Shown here: positions 50,991 through 59,818 of the stretch, piece by piece
Layout: every line of letters starts with the position of its first letter
Numbering within the stretch: position 1 is the stretch's first letter
Source: an uncultured Dialister sp.
GTDB taxonomy: Bacteria > Bacillota_C > Negativicutes > Veillonellales > Dialisteraceae
Assembly (NCBI GenBank): GCA_900557365.1
Contig: UPXR01000001.1
Location: forward strand, 62,001 to 126,000
Direction of reading: 5' to 3'
DNA length: 64,000 nucleotides
Program-made: the position numbers and the translations under genes
The notes under the pieces: generated by a model
Told to the model about the DNA's origin: nothing
Database searches by the model: none
Seen by the model: only the letters and a program-made list of their open reading frames with translations

Positions 50991-52886
50991 TCAGTCCAGG
51001 ATGTTCAGCGCATATACGCGGTATTCCTTTTCCAGATCTTCCATTGTCTTCATCATGAGCAGCTGCAGATCGGAAGCGGTATCGTAGTCCTTATTTTCCA
51101 GTGCTTCTTTCAGACGGGTGCAGAGGCAGATTTCATCATCTGTATCCTTTGCCATCTTGATTCTCTTGATTTTAATGGACTTCCAGCGTTTTTCATCCAG
51201 CTTGTCTTCATTATCCAGTTTCTTATAGCTCTTGACAGCAGCTTCCACGCCGGGGATGATCCGGTCAATCAGTTCATTTTCCCAGCGGTACAGGATAGAT
51301 GCCACAAAAGAGTCAAGAATCTTTGCAGAAATGGTGCCGCCTTTGGTAAGAGCTGCCACCTTTTCCGGATTCTGGTTCATAATCTTTACATTTTCCCAGA
51401 CCGTAGCCGGCGGCTTGCCGAAGAGAGCATCTCTTTCTTCCTGGGTAAAGTCTTCAAATACATTGTCTTCGCAGCGGTATGCTCTGCCTTTTTCCAGGTA
51501 ATCTGCATCATCTTCCGGCTTCTTGGAAAGTTCTGCCAGCAGTTCCGCCGGTGTCTTTCCGGAATTTACCGCATAGGCAACTCCGTCCAGTGCGGTCAGA
51601 TACAGGCAGGATGCTGCCAGATAGGTATTGGTAAACGGATTCGGCGCACGGAGTTCAAAACGGGTGGCCTTCGGATTTTCAATATCACGGATCAGACCGA
51701 TCAGAATGGAACGGTTCCGGGACGGCATTTCCGGGGTATGGCCCAGGGAGGTAACGATGCAGACCGGCGCTTCAAAGCCCGGTTTCAGACGGTTGAACGC
51801 ATCGGTGGTGGAAGATACGAAAGGATTGGTTGCTTCGTAGTTCTTCAGAATGCCCATAATGAAGCCGTAGCCGATGGTGGAGAGATAGTCTGCGGACATA
51901 TCTTCCGGAGCCAGCAGGTTAATGGTTTTTCCGTTTTTCAGGAGTGCTGCAATGCCTACATGGGTATGTTCGCCGCTGCCTGCAACACCGATGATCGGTT
52001 TTGCCCGGAAGGATACATCCAGACCGTTTCTGCGGAATACTTCGCGGATCACGATGCGGGCTTCCAGTTCATTGTCTGCTGCCTGGAGAGGATTGGTCGA
52101 GAAGAGCCAGTCCAGTTCCAGCTGTTCGCACACATCAAAAATATGGCCTTCGTCATCAACTTTCGGCTTAATTCCGCCGACTTCTTTATGCCCCATTTCC
52201 ACATGCATGCCGCGGGCATCCAGTTCTTCTACAGCCTGTTCCATGGCAGTCCGTACGTTGCCGCGCATTCTCTGCCAGTACTGTTCCTGGAGGCGCTGGG
52301 AAATGGAAAGGTGCTGTACGGTTTCTTTTTCACTGGGAGTCTTGACCCAGAATTCCAGTTCGGTGCCGGTTGTAAATACAATGTCCTGAATTTCGGAGAA
52401 GGGGAAGTTTTCCATTCCCTTCACCTTTGCGCCGGTCAGAAGTTTTTTCAGTTCATTTGCTACATATTCGCAGGATCTCTTGAGAACGGAACGGGAATCA
52501 ATGAATTCTCCGTTATGGATCAGGAATGCCGGAATGCGGAGAGTTCCTACCGGAAGACCGTTTTCTTCGGAAATGTTTTCATCATTGTAGTCCACATACC
52601 AGTTGACGCTGCTGTCGGCTACCATGTCGACGCGGGCATCATTCAATGTGGCAATGTTCTTGAATACGACGGAAGACCCGTCCGTCTGCACTGCTTTGCC
52701 TGCAAAGAAATCTTCATAATCTTTCATGAAAATTTCAATCGGGATTCTTTCATCCGTGTCATTGCCTGCCAGATCAATCCCAACCAGAGAGACGAAACGG
52801 ATTTCCGGATGCTGTGCCAATAAGGAAAGTACCCCTTCTTTACCATATTGACCTGCCGGAATGCAGTACAGCAATTTCTTGTTCAT
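50991..52886 (-). CDS. glnA: Glutamine synthetase, long (631-residue) form, copy B
   Basis: 631 residues from the ATG at 52886, which follows AGGAGG; an upstream in-frame start adds nine unconserved residues. It is collinear with copy A without gaps over most of its length, sharing FTTGTELEFWVKTP, EMGHKEVGG, GSGEHTHVGI and RFELRAPNPFTNTYLAASCL. The largest differences are in the N-terminal ~150 and C-terminal ~150 residues. All visible substrate and metal motifs are intact, so both copies should be active. It is preceded by a 145-bp region with its own promoter-like element and a strong hairpin that may attenuate transcription. Confidence 0.88.
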   Translation of the reverse strand: MNKKLLYCIPAGQYGKEGVLSLLAQHPEIRFVSLVGIDLAGNDTDERIPIEIFMKDYEDFFAGKAVQTDGSSVVFKNIATLNDARVDMVADSSVNWYVDYNDENISEENGLPVGTLRIPAFLIHNGEFIDSRSVLKRSCEYVANELKKLLTGAKVKGMENFPFSEIQDIVFTTGTELEFWVKTPSEKETVQHLSISQRLQEQYWQRMRGNVRTAMEQAVEELDARGMHVEMGHKEVGGIKPKVDDEGHIFDVCEQLELDWLFSTNPLQAADNELEARIVIREVFRRNGLDVSFRAKPIIGVAGSGEHTHVGIAALLKNGKTINLLAPEDMSADYLSTIGYGFIMGILKNYEATNPFVSSTTDAFNRLKPGFEAPVCIVTSLGHTPEMPSRNRSILIGLIRDIENPKATRFELRAPNPFTNTYLAASCLYLTALDGVAYAVNSGKTPAELLAELSKKPEDDADYLEKGRAYRCEDNVFEDFTQEERDALFGKPPATVWENVKIMNQNPEKVAALTKGGTISAKILDSFVASILYRWENELIDRIIPGVEAAVKSYKKLDNEDKLDEKRWKSIKIKRIKMAKDTDDEICLCTRLKEALENKDYDTASDLQLLMMKTMEDLEKEYRVYALNILD

Positions 52887-52946
52887 TTGAGTCCTCCTAA
52901 GACTGTTCACCATTTTTTGAATTTAAAATCCCTGCATGAAAAGAAA

Positions 52947-52974
52947 GTGACTCATTCCCCTAGGAATGAGTCAC
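52947..52974 (-). promoter_or_regulatory. Terminator-type hairpin in the glutamine synthetase copy B leader (candidate attenuator)
   Basis: GTGACTCATTCC and GGAATGAGTCAC form a perfect 12-bp stem with a 4-nt loop. On the minus strand it is followed by TTTCTTTTC and then, 52 bp later, the RBS. A second inverted repeat (GCTTATT/AATAAGC, 52985-53007) lies just before it. It could be the yqeY terminator, but a promoter-like element at 53005-53034 would place it within the copy B leader. Confidence 0.5.
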
Positions 52975-53004
52975 CCTTGACGCAGCTTATTAACTTATGC
53001 AATA

Positions 53005-53034
53005 AGCATACACCATCCTTCTCTCTTTTGTCAA
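53005..53034 (-). promoter_or_regulatory. Candidate promoter for glutamine synthetase copy B
   Basis: On the minus strand, TTGACA (53034-53029) and TATGCT (53010-53005) are 18 bp apart. The -35 overlaps the last codons of yqeY. Confidence 0.4.
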
Positions 53035-53480
53035 GCGAGAAGCTTTCTTACGATTTGGTTAATCACTTTTCCGTCGGCTTTGCCTTTCAGCTTCGCCATG
53101 ACAACCTTCATCACAGACCCCATATTTTTCTGCCCGGGGTCCATGGCATCAATGACTTCTCTGACTACCGTTTCAATGGCTTCCGGAGTCATTTCAGCCG
53201 GCAGGTACTTCTCCAGTACTTCGATTTCCGCTTTGGTCTGCTGAACCAGGTCCTCTCTTCCGGTACCGGCAATCTCGCTCAGGGTTTCTTTCCTTTGCTT
53301 GACTTCCTTCCGGAGAACGGCAAGAACCTGATCATCATTGAAGTCCGCGTGTCCGTCGTCGATCTCAGCCTGTCTGATATGCGCACGAGCCATACGGATC
53401 GTGTTCAGTGCAAGCCTACCCTCTTCTTTCGCTTTCATGGCTGCTTTCATGTCGGCCATGAGCTGTTCCTTGATTGACAA
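53031..53480 (-). CDS. yqeY: GatB/YqeY domain protein
   Basis: 149 residues, starting at TTG 53480 with AAGGTGA seven bases upstream. The helical YqeY fold is recognisable from ALNTIRMARAHIRQAEID, LRKEVKQRKE, LEKYLPAEMTPEAIE and the C-terminal GSVMKVVMAKLKGKADGKVI. YqeY resembles the tail domain of the amidotransferase subunit GatB and may touch tRNA, but its function is unproven. It follows rpsU by 18 bp, a widely conserved pair. Confidence 0.92.
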   Translation of the reverse strand: MSIKEQLMADMKAAMKAKEEGRLALNTIRMARAHIRQAEIDDGHADFNDDQVLAVLRKEVKQRKETLSEIAGTGREDLVQQTKAEIEVLEKYLPAEMTPEAIETVVREVIDAMDPGQKNMGSVMKVVMAKLKGKADGKVINQIVRKLLA

Positions 53481-53498
53481 AACTAATCACCTTGCAAC

Positions 53499-53675
53499 TT
53501 ATTTAAACTTACGTTTTCTGGCAGCTTCGGATTTCAGTTTACGTCTAACGCTGGGCTTTTCATAATGTTCACGTTTTCTTACTTCAGAAAGAACCCCGGC
53601 TTTTTGGCAGGAACGTTTAAATCTGCGAAGAGCACTATCAAGAGATTCGCCCTTTTGAACTTTGATCTCAGACAT
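53499..53675 (-). CDS. rpsU: 30S ribosomal protein S21
   Basis: 58 residues, found by reading the gap between yqeY and the promoter at 53728. The translation starts [20 protein letters not shown] and contains [19 protein letters not shown], the conserved S21 pattern, ending in a basic KRKFK. S21 takes part in initiation on the 30S platform. A GGGAGGGAGGG ribosome site lies upstream of the ATG. It is the first gene of an rpsU-yqeY operon with its own consensus promoter. Confidence 0.96.
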   Translation of the reverse strand: MSEIKVQKGESLDSALRRFKRSCQKAGVLSEVRKREHYEKPSVRRKLKSEAARKRKFK

Positions 53676-53727
53676 CTATATCCCTCCCTCCCAATAAGAC
53701 TGATGGGGTGCTGTTGCACACTTATAA

Positions 53728-53756
53728 ATTATAAAATACAAACCCTTTTCTGTCAA
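53728..53756 (-). promoter_or_regulatory. Consensus promoter for rpsU-yqeY
   Basis: On the minus strand, TTGACA (53756-53751) and TATAAT (53733-53728) have a 17-bp spacer, 53 bp before the rpsU ATG. It is a perfect match. Confidence 0.85.
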
Positions 53757-53940
53757 TTCCATTTTATCACGGAAAAGCATTGCAAACGGGAAAACGCCCT
53801 TTTTCGTGCGGAAAGGAGAATTTCTTCCGCAGAGCCCGACCGGAAACCTGCCTCCGGAAAAGCCGGTCCGTGGAAAGCCTTCCCGTTCCGTAAAAAAGGA
53901 ACCGGCAGAGTCTCCCCTCCGATTCCTTCCGTTTGCTTTT

Positions 53941-54936
53941 TTATTTTCTGTACAGTCCCATGGCCCGAATGGCTTTTTCATAGGTCTCATGAGCTCTTGC
54001 ATGCGCTTTTTCCGCACCTTCGTCAAGGATACGGTCAAGCTCGGGACTGCCTGTCAGTTCACGATAGCGTTCCTGAATCGGAGCCAGCTCGCCCACCACC
54101 AGATCCGCCACATCCTTTTTGAATGCGCCGTAGCCCTGTCCTTCGTACATCTTTTCGATTTCTTCAAAGGTCTTATGGGAAATCGCAGAATGGATGCTCA
54201 TCAGGTTGGATACACCGGGCTGGTTCTCCTTATCATAATGAACATGCGCCAGGGAGTCGGTGACCGCTTTTTTGATTTTCTTGACGATCACATTGGGTTC
54301 ATCCAGCATATGGATCGTTGCCCATTCATTGTCATCGGACTTGCTCATCTTGCTGGTCGGGTCCTGCAGGCTCATCACGCGGGCGCCGCCTTTCGGAGAG
54401 AACATTTCCGGCAGGACAAAAACTTCGCCGTATTTCCGGTTGAATCGTTCTGCCAGATCGCGAGTGATTTCCATGTGCTGGCGCTGGTCATCTCCTACGG
54501 GCACCAGATTGGCACGGTAGAGAAGAATGTCTGCGGCCATCAGCGGCGGATAGGTCAGCAGTCCCAGGGGAATAAATCCGTTCTTTTTTTCCTGCTTCTG
54601 TGCTTTGGACTTATACTGCGTCATTCTTTCCATTTCGCCCACATAAGCACTGCAGATCATCATCCATCCGAGCTGGGCATGTTCCGGAACTTCGGACTGA
54701 ACGAAAATCGTTGCTTTCTCCGGATCCATTCCGGCAGCAATGTAAAGAGCCGCCAGATTTCTTGTTCTTTCATGGAGGAGCTTCGGGTCCTGGGGAACTG
54801 TGATGGCATGCTGGTTGACGATGCAATAGTAACATTCTGCCTTATCCTGGAAGGGAATGAAGTTCTTCAGGGCTCCCAGGTAATTCCCCAGTGTCAGGCT
54901 TCCGCTGGGCTGTATGCCGGAAAAAATAACATCCAT
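53941..54936 (-). CDS. trpS: Tryptophanyl-tRNA synthetase
   Basis: 331 residues. The class I signature is PSGSLTLGNYLGAL (HIGH-type) at about residues 10-23 and KMSKSD near residue 200. It charges tRNA-Trp. The gene starts 24 bp after glmS on the same strand, so there is no room for a T-box leader, and expression is probably tied to glmS. Confidence 0.97.
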   Translation of the reverse strand: MDVIFSGIQPSGSLTLGNYLGALKNFIPFQDKAECYYCIVNQHAITVPQDPKLLHERTRNLAALYIAAGMDPEKATIFVQSEVPEHAQLGWMMICSAYVGEMERMTQYKSKAQKQEKKNGFIPLGLLTYPPLMAADILLYRANLVPVGDDQRQHMEITRDLAERFNRKYGEVFVLPEMFSPKGGARVMSLQDPTSKMSKSDDNEWATIHMLDEPNVIVKKIKKAVTDSLAHVHYDKENQPGVSNLMSIHSAISHKTFEEIEKMYEGQGYGAFKKDVADLVVGELAPIQERYRELTGSPELDRILDEGAEKAHARAHETYEKAIRAMGLYRK

Positions 54937-54960
54937 AGTAAAACCTCCTATCGTTCCCGC

Positions 54961-56787
54961 TTATTCAACGGTAACGGATTTCGCCAGATTGCGCGGCTTA
55001 TCCACATCGTTGCCCCGCTTGATGCTGGTGTAATAAGCAAGAAGCTGCATGGGAATCACGGCAAGGATGGGCGCAATAAAGGGAGCAACCCGGGGAATCC
55101 GGACAGTTTCCGTCGTATATTTTGCAATTTCCGTATCATCATCATAGCCGATGCCGAGTACTTCTGCACCGCGGGCACGGACTTCCTGGATGTTGCTGTA
55201 CATCTTGGCGCTCACATCATCCTGCGTAGCCACAGCAATGACCGGAGTATCTTCTGCAATCAGAGCCAGTGTGCCGTGTTTCAGTTCCCCTGCCGCATAG
55301 GATTCGGCATGGATATAGGAAACTTCCTTCAGTTTCAGTGCGCCTTCCATGGCAATTGCATAGTCGATGGAGCGGCCCAGGTAGAAAATATCACGGGCTT
55401 TAATCAGCTTTTCAGCTACATTCGCCATGTGATCTTTTTCTTTCAGGACTTCTTCGATTTTTCCCGGAAGGGTTTTCAGAGCATCGGTCATCGTCCGGAT
55501 TTCTTCACCGGAGAGCGTTCCTTTCAGCTGTCCCATATAAAGGGCAAGCAGAAGAAGAGCCACCAGCTGTGTCGTATAGGCCTTTGTGGATGCAACTGCG
55601 ATTTCCGGACCTGCCAGGGTGTAAATGACACGGTCCGCTTCTCTTGCAATGGAGGAGCCGATGGAATTGGTTACAGCCAGACTCTTTGCGCCCAGTCTCT
55701 TTGCTTCTTTCAAAGCAGCCAGAGTATCAATGGTTTCCCCGGACTGGCTGACTACGATGCACAAAGTCCGTTCATTGGTCAGCGGATAGCTGTAACGGTA
55801 TTCGGAAGCAATTTCCACGGAAACAGGAATCTTCACGAACCGTTCGATATATGTCTTTGCCACCAGTCCTGCATGATAAGCAGTGCCGCAGGCAGTAATA
55901 AGGATGCTGTCGATATTCTTGAAGCAGTCTGCGGTCCAGCCCAGATCATCAAACGCAACCGATCCGTCCTTGTTCAGATGAATCTGTATTGTGTCCCGTA
56001 CTGCTTTGGGCTGTTCGTAAATTTCCTTCAGCATGAAATGGGGATAGCCGCCCTTTTCTGCTGCTTCTGCCGTCCAGGTTACTTCATGGACATCCTTTTT
56101 AATTTCTTTGCCGTCCTTATCATAGAGGGCAACGCTGTCTTTCTTGACAACAGCCAGTTCCAGATCGTCCAGAATATAGATCCGGCGGGTGCGTTCAATA
56201 ACGGCGGGAATATCGGAAGCAATGAAGTTTTCTCCCTCTCCCAGGCCGATGATCAGCGGATTGTCCTTCTTTGTGCAGATGATGGTATCCGGATCGGAAG
56301 AATCCATAAATACCAGACTGTAGGAGCCTTCCACTCTGGCCAGAACCTTGCGGACGGTCGATAAGAAATCTCCGTCATCCAGTTCTTCCGCCAGATGGGC
56401 AATAACTTCTGTATCGGTTTCCGAGCGGAATACATGTCCTTTCGCCAGGAGCTCCTTTTTCAATGTCATATAGTTTTCAATGATTCCGTTATGGACGATG
56501 ACAAAATGATTTTTACAGTCGCCGTGAGGATGAGCATTTCTGTCACTGGGCTGTCCGTGGGTCGCCCAGCGGGTATGCCCGATGCCGATATGGCCGTGGA
56601 TCGGATCGGCTTCCAGTGCTTTTTCCAGATTGACAAGGCGTCCCTGCTTCTTCGCAATACGGATTTTTCCATTTTCGTAAACTGCGATACCCGCAGAATC
56701 ATAGCCTCTGTATTCGAGACGTCGAAGACCGTTAATCAGAAAATCAGAGGCTTCTCCGCTTCCCACATAACCTACAATACCGCACAT
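54961..56787 (-). CDS. glmS: Glutamine--fructose-6-phosphate aminotransferase (isomerizing)
   Basis: 608 residues. MCGIVGYVGSG provides the N-terminal nucleophile Cys2 of the class II glutaminase domain, followed by GHTRWATHGQPSDRNAHPH. The C-terminal half has two SIS sugar-isomerase domains (CGTAYHAGLVAK, VSQSGETIDTL, and the second around FYLGRSIDYAIAMEGALKLKE). It ends with the conserved PRNLAKSVTVE. It commits fructose-6-phosphate to amino-sugar synthesis for peptidoglycan and lipopolysaccharide. The GGAGG site is 10 bases from the ATG. No glmS ribozyme is apparent upstream. Confidence 0.97.
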   Translation of the reverse strand: MCGIVGYVGSGEASDFLINGLRRLEYRGYDSAGIAVYENGKIRIAKKQGRLVNLEKALEADPIHGHIGIGHTRWATHGQPSDRNAHPHGDCKNHFVIVHNGIIENYMTLKKELLAKGHVFRSETDTEVIAHLAEELDDGDFLSTVRKVLARVEGSYSLVFMDSSDPDTIICTKKDNPLIIGLGEGENFIASDIPAVIERTRRIYILDDLELAVVKKDSVALYDKDGKEIKKDVHEVTWTAEAAEKGGYPHFMLKEIYEQPKAVRDTIQIHLNKDGSVAFDDLGWTADCFKNIDSILITACGTAYHAGLVAKTYIERFVKIPVSVEIASEYRYSYPLTNERTLCIVVSQSGETIDTLAALKEAKRLGAKSLAVTNSIGSSIAREADRVIYTLAGPEIAVASTKAYTTQLVALLLLALYMGQLKGTLSGEEIRTMTDALKTLPGKIEEVLKEKDHMANVAEKLIKARDIFYLGRSIDYAIAMEGALKLKEVSYIHAESYAAGELKHGTLALIAEDTPVIAVATQDDVSAKMYSNIQEVRARGAEVLGIGYDDDTEIAKYTTETVRIPRVAPFIAPILAVIPMQLLAYYTSIKRGNDVDKPRNLAKSVTVE

Positions 56788-56861
56788 AAATGGTATTCCT
56801 CCTTAAGTATTTCCTATAGCTGTATATTTCTTTTCCTGTGATCAGTTTATATATGGCTTGT

Positions 56862-56870
56862 ATTATAACA
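56862..56870 (-). promoter_or_regulatory. Extended -10 promoter for glmS-trpS
   Basis: TGTTATAAT on the minus strand, about 75 bp before the glmS start. The -35 is weak. Confidence 0.5.
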
Positions 56871-56956
56871 CAATTGCAGAGATTTTTAAATTTTTCTCCC
56901 GCTTGATGCATAGGTCTGAAAATGCGGACGCAGTTTCAGCACATCCTGTCCTTTTC

Positions 56957-57550
56957 CTATATCTGATTCCAGAGGGCCATGGCTTCATTCATTTCAGCCT
57001 GCATATCTGCCAGTCCGGACAGCGCCGCGATGATGGCAGCAGCCGTGAAAAGGACAAACAGCGTCAGAAGAAGAAGATACGGAATCAGCGCTACTGCCAG
57101 AGCTTTTCCCCGTCTGAAACGATAATTTTCACCGATAGCAGCAACATCCAGATAAAACATCCAGACAAAAAGCAGAAATCCCAGAAGTCCGTTCAATTCG
57201 AAAAAGCCCAGAGCAGACAGCAGGGTCAGAAAAACAAAGAATCCCGCCGGGAAAGACGCTGCCATAAAGCCGGCCGTGATTCCCCGGGCCGTCCCGCTTC
57301 CGCCGAAAAGCCCCGCCGCATAATCAATGACGGCGCAGTGCAGAAGAAGGGAGAGTCCCATTCCGACGACCATACAGAAAAGCTGCGGCAGAAATCCGGA
57401 GCCTGTTCCCAGCGAGGGAATCGTCAGGAGCAGGACTGTAAAGGCCCAGATTCCAAAAGCCTCCCTGATTTTTTCTCCGTAGGTCAGATCGGCCAGTGTC
57501 TTTCTCGGTGCGGTAATCATCCCGTAGAAATAATCCAGTATATTATCCAT
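56957..57550 (-). CDS. YIP1-like integral membrane protein
   Basis: 197 residues with about five hydrophobic helices. The N-terminus YFYGMITAPRKTLADL is typical of Yip1-domain proteins of firmicutes (an amphipathic start with a P-R-x-T/A motif). Hydrophobic spans include AFTVLLLTIPSLG and LFCMVVGMGLSLLLHCAVI. No enzymatic motif is seen and the function in bacteria is unknown. It overlaps the end of sppA by 8 bp, so the two are cotranscribed. Confidence 0.7.
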   Translation of the reverse strand: MDNILDYFYGMITAPRKTLADLTYGEKIREAFGIWAFTVLLLTIPSLGTGSGFLPQLFCMVVGMGLSLLLHCAVIDYAAGLFGGSGTARGITAGFMAASFPAGFFVFLTLLSALGFFELNGLLGFLLFVWMFYLDVAAIGENYRFRRGKALAVALIPYLLLLTLFVLFTAAAIIAALSGLADMQAEMNEAMALWNQI

Positions 57551-58511
57551 GAATGCCTCCCTGACTCAAAGCTGAACTGTTTCCGGAAAGGACGGAAGAT
57601 TTCAGACCTTCTCCCATGGCCCGGCCGAGCATCTGCCCGCTCCGGCTGAGCTCTCCGGAAAAGATTTCCGTCCAGGACATGCCTTTGCCGTATGTCCTGA
57701 TCATGATATTGTCGGATTCGATGCCCGCTGCATTGCCTGCATAATTCAGCGCATCGTAGTAGTTGCCCATCGCATCCACCAGTCCCAGATCCTGCGCCTG
57801 TTTGCCCGTCAGAATCCGGCCGTCCGCAATGGCCCGTACTTTGGCTTCATCCATTTTTCTGCCGTCGGCCACCGTCTGAACGAACTGATTGTAGATATCA
57901 TCCACCATAGTCTGGATCATTGCTCTTTCCTCTGCGGTCATCGGACGGTACATGGAAAGGATATCCTTATGGGCGCCGCTCTTGATTTTGTCATTCTTGA
58001 TGCCCAGTTTATCCATCAGCTCTTCTACATTGTTATAGTCCATGTACACGCCGATGCTGCCGGTAATCGTTGCCGGAGAAGCAAAGATATAGTTTCCTTT
58101 GCTGGCCAGCCAGTATCCGGCAGAAGCACACATATCTCCCATGGAAACGATGATAGGTTTCCCTGCGGAGCGAATTTTATCCATTTCCTCCGCAATTTCC
58201 TGGGTAGCTCCGGTAGATCCTCCCGGACTGTTGATTCTTATAAGAATCGCTCTGGCCTGAGGATCTCTGCGGGCTTCTCTCAGTTCCCGCATCAATTCTT
58301 CACTGGTAATTCCGCCCCCGCCGTCCAGCAGCGTATTGCCGGAAGCGCCTCCCGTGATGGGGCCTTCAATACGGATAACCGCCACATAGGGCTTTCCCAG
58401 CCCGCTGAAAGAAGCATGGGTTTCCCTGTATGTGAAAACTGCCGCCAGAACAGCCGCGAGGAAAAGCACCCCCAAAAGCGTCAGTATATATTTCCGATTG
58501 CTGAGAATCAT
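57543..58511 (-). CDS. sppA: Signal peptide peptidase SppA, short form
   Basis: 322 residues from the ATG at 58511 (RBS AGGA); upstream in-frame sequence is promoter. One N-terminal membrane anchor (YILTLLGVLFLAAVLAAVF) is followed by the S49 peptidase domain. RINSPGGST, the nucleophile Ser in MCASAGYWLAS and the general-base Lys in KSGAHKDILS are visible. It degrades cleaved signal peptides in the membrane. The single-domain length matches Gram-positive SppA. It forms an operon with the YIP1-like gene. Confidence 0.93.
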   Translation of the reverse strand: MILSNRKYILTLLGVLFLAAVLAAVFTYRETHASFSGLGKPYVAVIRIEGPITGGASGNTLLDGGGGITSEELMRELREARRDPQARAILIRINSPGGSTGATQEIAEEMDKIRSAGKPIIVSMGDMCASAGYWLASKGNYIFASPATITGSIGVYMDYNNVEELMDKLGIKNDKIKSGAHKDILSMYRPMTAEERAMIQTMVDDIYNQFVQTVADGRKMDEAKVRAIADGRILTGKQAQDLGLVDAMGNYYDALNYAGNAAGIESDNIMIRTYGKGMSWTEIFSGELSRSGQMLGRAMGEGLKSSVLSGNSSALSQGGIHG

Positions 58512-58538
58512 AGTATTCCTCCTTTTGCTTTTCTCTAG

Positions 58539-58547
58539 ATTATAGCA
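58539..58547 (-). promoter_or_regulatory. Extended -10 promoter for sppA
   Basis: TGCTATAAT on the minus strand, about 28 bp before the sppA ATG. No good -35 is seen. Confidence 0.55.
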
Positions 58548-58657
58548 CATCTCCCAAAGTTTCCCGCCGTATTGCAAATCTGATGCAAATTGTCTGCCAT
58601 AGTAAAAATTTATTGTTCAATCCATACTGTAAATATCATCTCTGAAAGAAGGAGTCC

Positions 58658-59363
58658 ATGCACTCCGATCCCGCATCACGGGCTTTCCTGGAAGCCTTCC
58701 CTTATACCGTTCCCATATTTGCCGGTTTCTGGTTTGTCGCCTTTGCCTATGGGTTTTACATGCATTCTCCGGGATTTTCCCCGCTATACCCCATGATTAT
58801 AGCCATGATCATCTTCGGCGGTTCCCTGGAATTTGTTGCCGGCACCATGCTGCTGTCCCCTTTGCTCCGCTGCAGACTCTGCTCGTTGCCTTCACTATCC
58901 AGGCCCGCCATCTTTTTACGGCATTGCTCTCATGGAGAAGTACAGAGGCTCCGGCTGGAAAAAGCCTTTTCTGATCTTTATGCTCTGCGATGAAACCTTT
59001 GCTCTGAATTATTCGGCGACCATTCCCTGTGATATCGATAAAGACTGGTTCTATTTCTGGATTTCTCTCCTCAACTATCTTTACTGGGTCACAGGCGCTG
59101 CTCTGGACGGCATCCTGGGAGCTGTGCTTTCTTTCAATACGAAAGGAATCGTCTTTATCATGACTGCCCTGTTCCTAGTAATCTTCCTGGAACAGTGGAT
59201 GAAGAAAGAGAACCATACGTCTGCCTTCATCGGTCTGGGCTGCTCCGTTCTTGCCCCGGCTCTTTTCGGAAAAGATTCTTTTCTCATCCCCGCCATGGTT
59301 TCCATGGTCATCCTGATTGCCCTTTTCCGTTCTTTCCTTGAAAAGAAAGGAAAATCCTTATGA
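58658..59363 (+). pseudogene. azlC: AzlC-family branched-chain amino-acid exporter subunit, two frameshifts
   Basis: The N-terminal part starts at ATG 58658 (AAGGAG site) and reads FPYTVPIFAGFWFVAFAYG through GGSLEFVAGTMLLSP, clearly AzlC. The frame then shifts after the CCCC run at 58857-58860: the next conserved stretch, PLQTLLVAFTIQARHLF, is in another frame. A second shift at the TTTTT run (58913-58917) leads into YGIALMEKYRGSGWKKPF and the rest of the protein, to the stop at 59363. One C and one T restore a complete ~235-residue AzlC. The large subunit of the AzlCD exporter has several membrane helices. Either a pseudogene or homopolymer sequencing errors. Confidence 0.82.
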
Positions 59364-59818
59364 CAGCGCTGCCCTTATGGCAGCAGGCCGTGCTCATCCT
59401 GCTCTGCGCCGCCGCTACCGTGACAACCCGTTTTCCTCCCTTTATTCTTCTTCGTCCGGGCCGGGAGCTTCCGTCCTGTGTAAAATATCTGGGCCGGGCA
59501 TTTCCTTCCGCCATCTTCGCCCTTCTTGTCATTTACTGCCTGAAGGATGTATCTCTGCGGGAGACACCTCACGGCATCCCTGAATTTCTTTCTCTGCTCC
59601 TGACCGGATTTCTTCATATCCGGAAAAGACCGCTGATGCTTTCCATGGCAGGAGGAACTGTTCCGTACATGGTCCTACTCCAATTGGTATTTTCCCTGCA
59701 GTCCTTACATGAAAAAACGGGAACAGACCGAATCCGTCTGTCCCCGTTTTTTATGCATTTTTTGCTGAACGGCTGTGCGCCATCCAGATATACAGGCCCG
59801 CCGCAAGCTGCAGAATAG
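59360..59818 (+). CDS. azlD: AzlD-family branched-chain amino-acid exporter small subunit, abnormal C-terminus
   Basis: Starts at ATG 59360, overlapping the azlC stop (ATGA). Residues 1-~112 are AzlD-like with about four helices: TRFPPFILLRPGRELP near the start, FPSAIFALLVIYCL in the middle and LSMAGGTVPYMVLLQLVF near the end. The family is ~105-115 residues long, but this frame runs to 152, passing through the transcription terminator at 59712 and 68 bp into the convergent MFS gene. Adding one C at the CCC run near 59694 would give a stop at 59710, a normal length. The real end is therefore doubtful. Confidence 0.75.
   Translation: MTALPLWQQAVLILLCAAATVTTRFPPFILLRPGRELPSCVKYLGRAFPSAIFALLVIYCLKDVSLRETPHGIPEFLSLLLTGFLHIRKRPLMLSMAGGTVPYMVLLQLVFSLQSLHEKTGTDRIRLSPFFMHFLLNGCAPSRYTGPPQAAE
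59712..59752. terminator. Bidirectional terminator between azlD and the MFS gene
   Basis: AAAAAACGGG-A-ACAGAC pairs with GTCTGT-C-CCCGTTTTTT around a 7-nt loop, with A- and T-tracts on both sides. It separates two convergent genes. Confidence 0.88.

Noticed and set aside
54937..54960. A T-box leader for trpS
   Set aside because: Only 24 bp separate glmS and trpS, too short for a T-box.
53806..56364. An 852-residue plus-strand open frame
   Set aside because: Antisense to both trpS and glmS, whose minus-strand products have clear catalytic motifs.
56788..56956. A glmS ribozyme upstream of glmS
   Set aside because: The region has only an extended -10 and a normal leader; I could not find the conserved ribozyme core in the right position.
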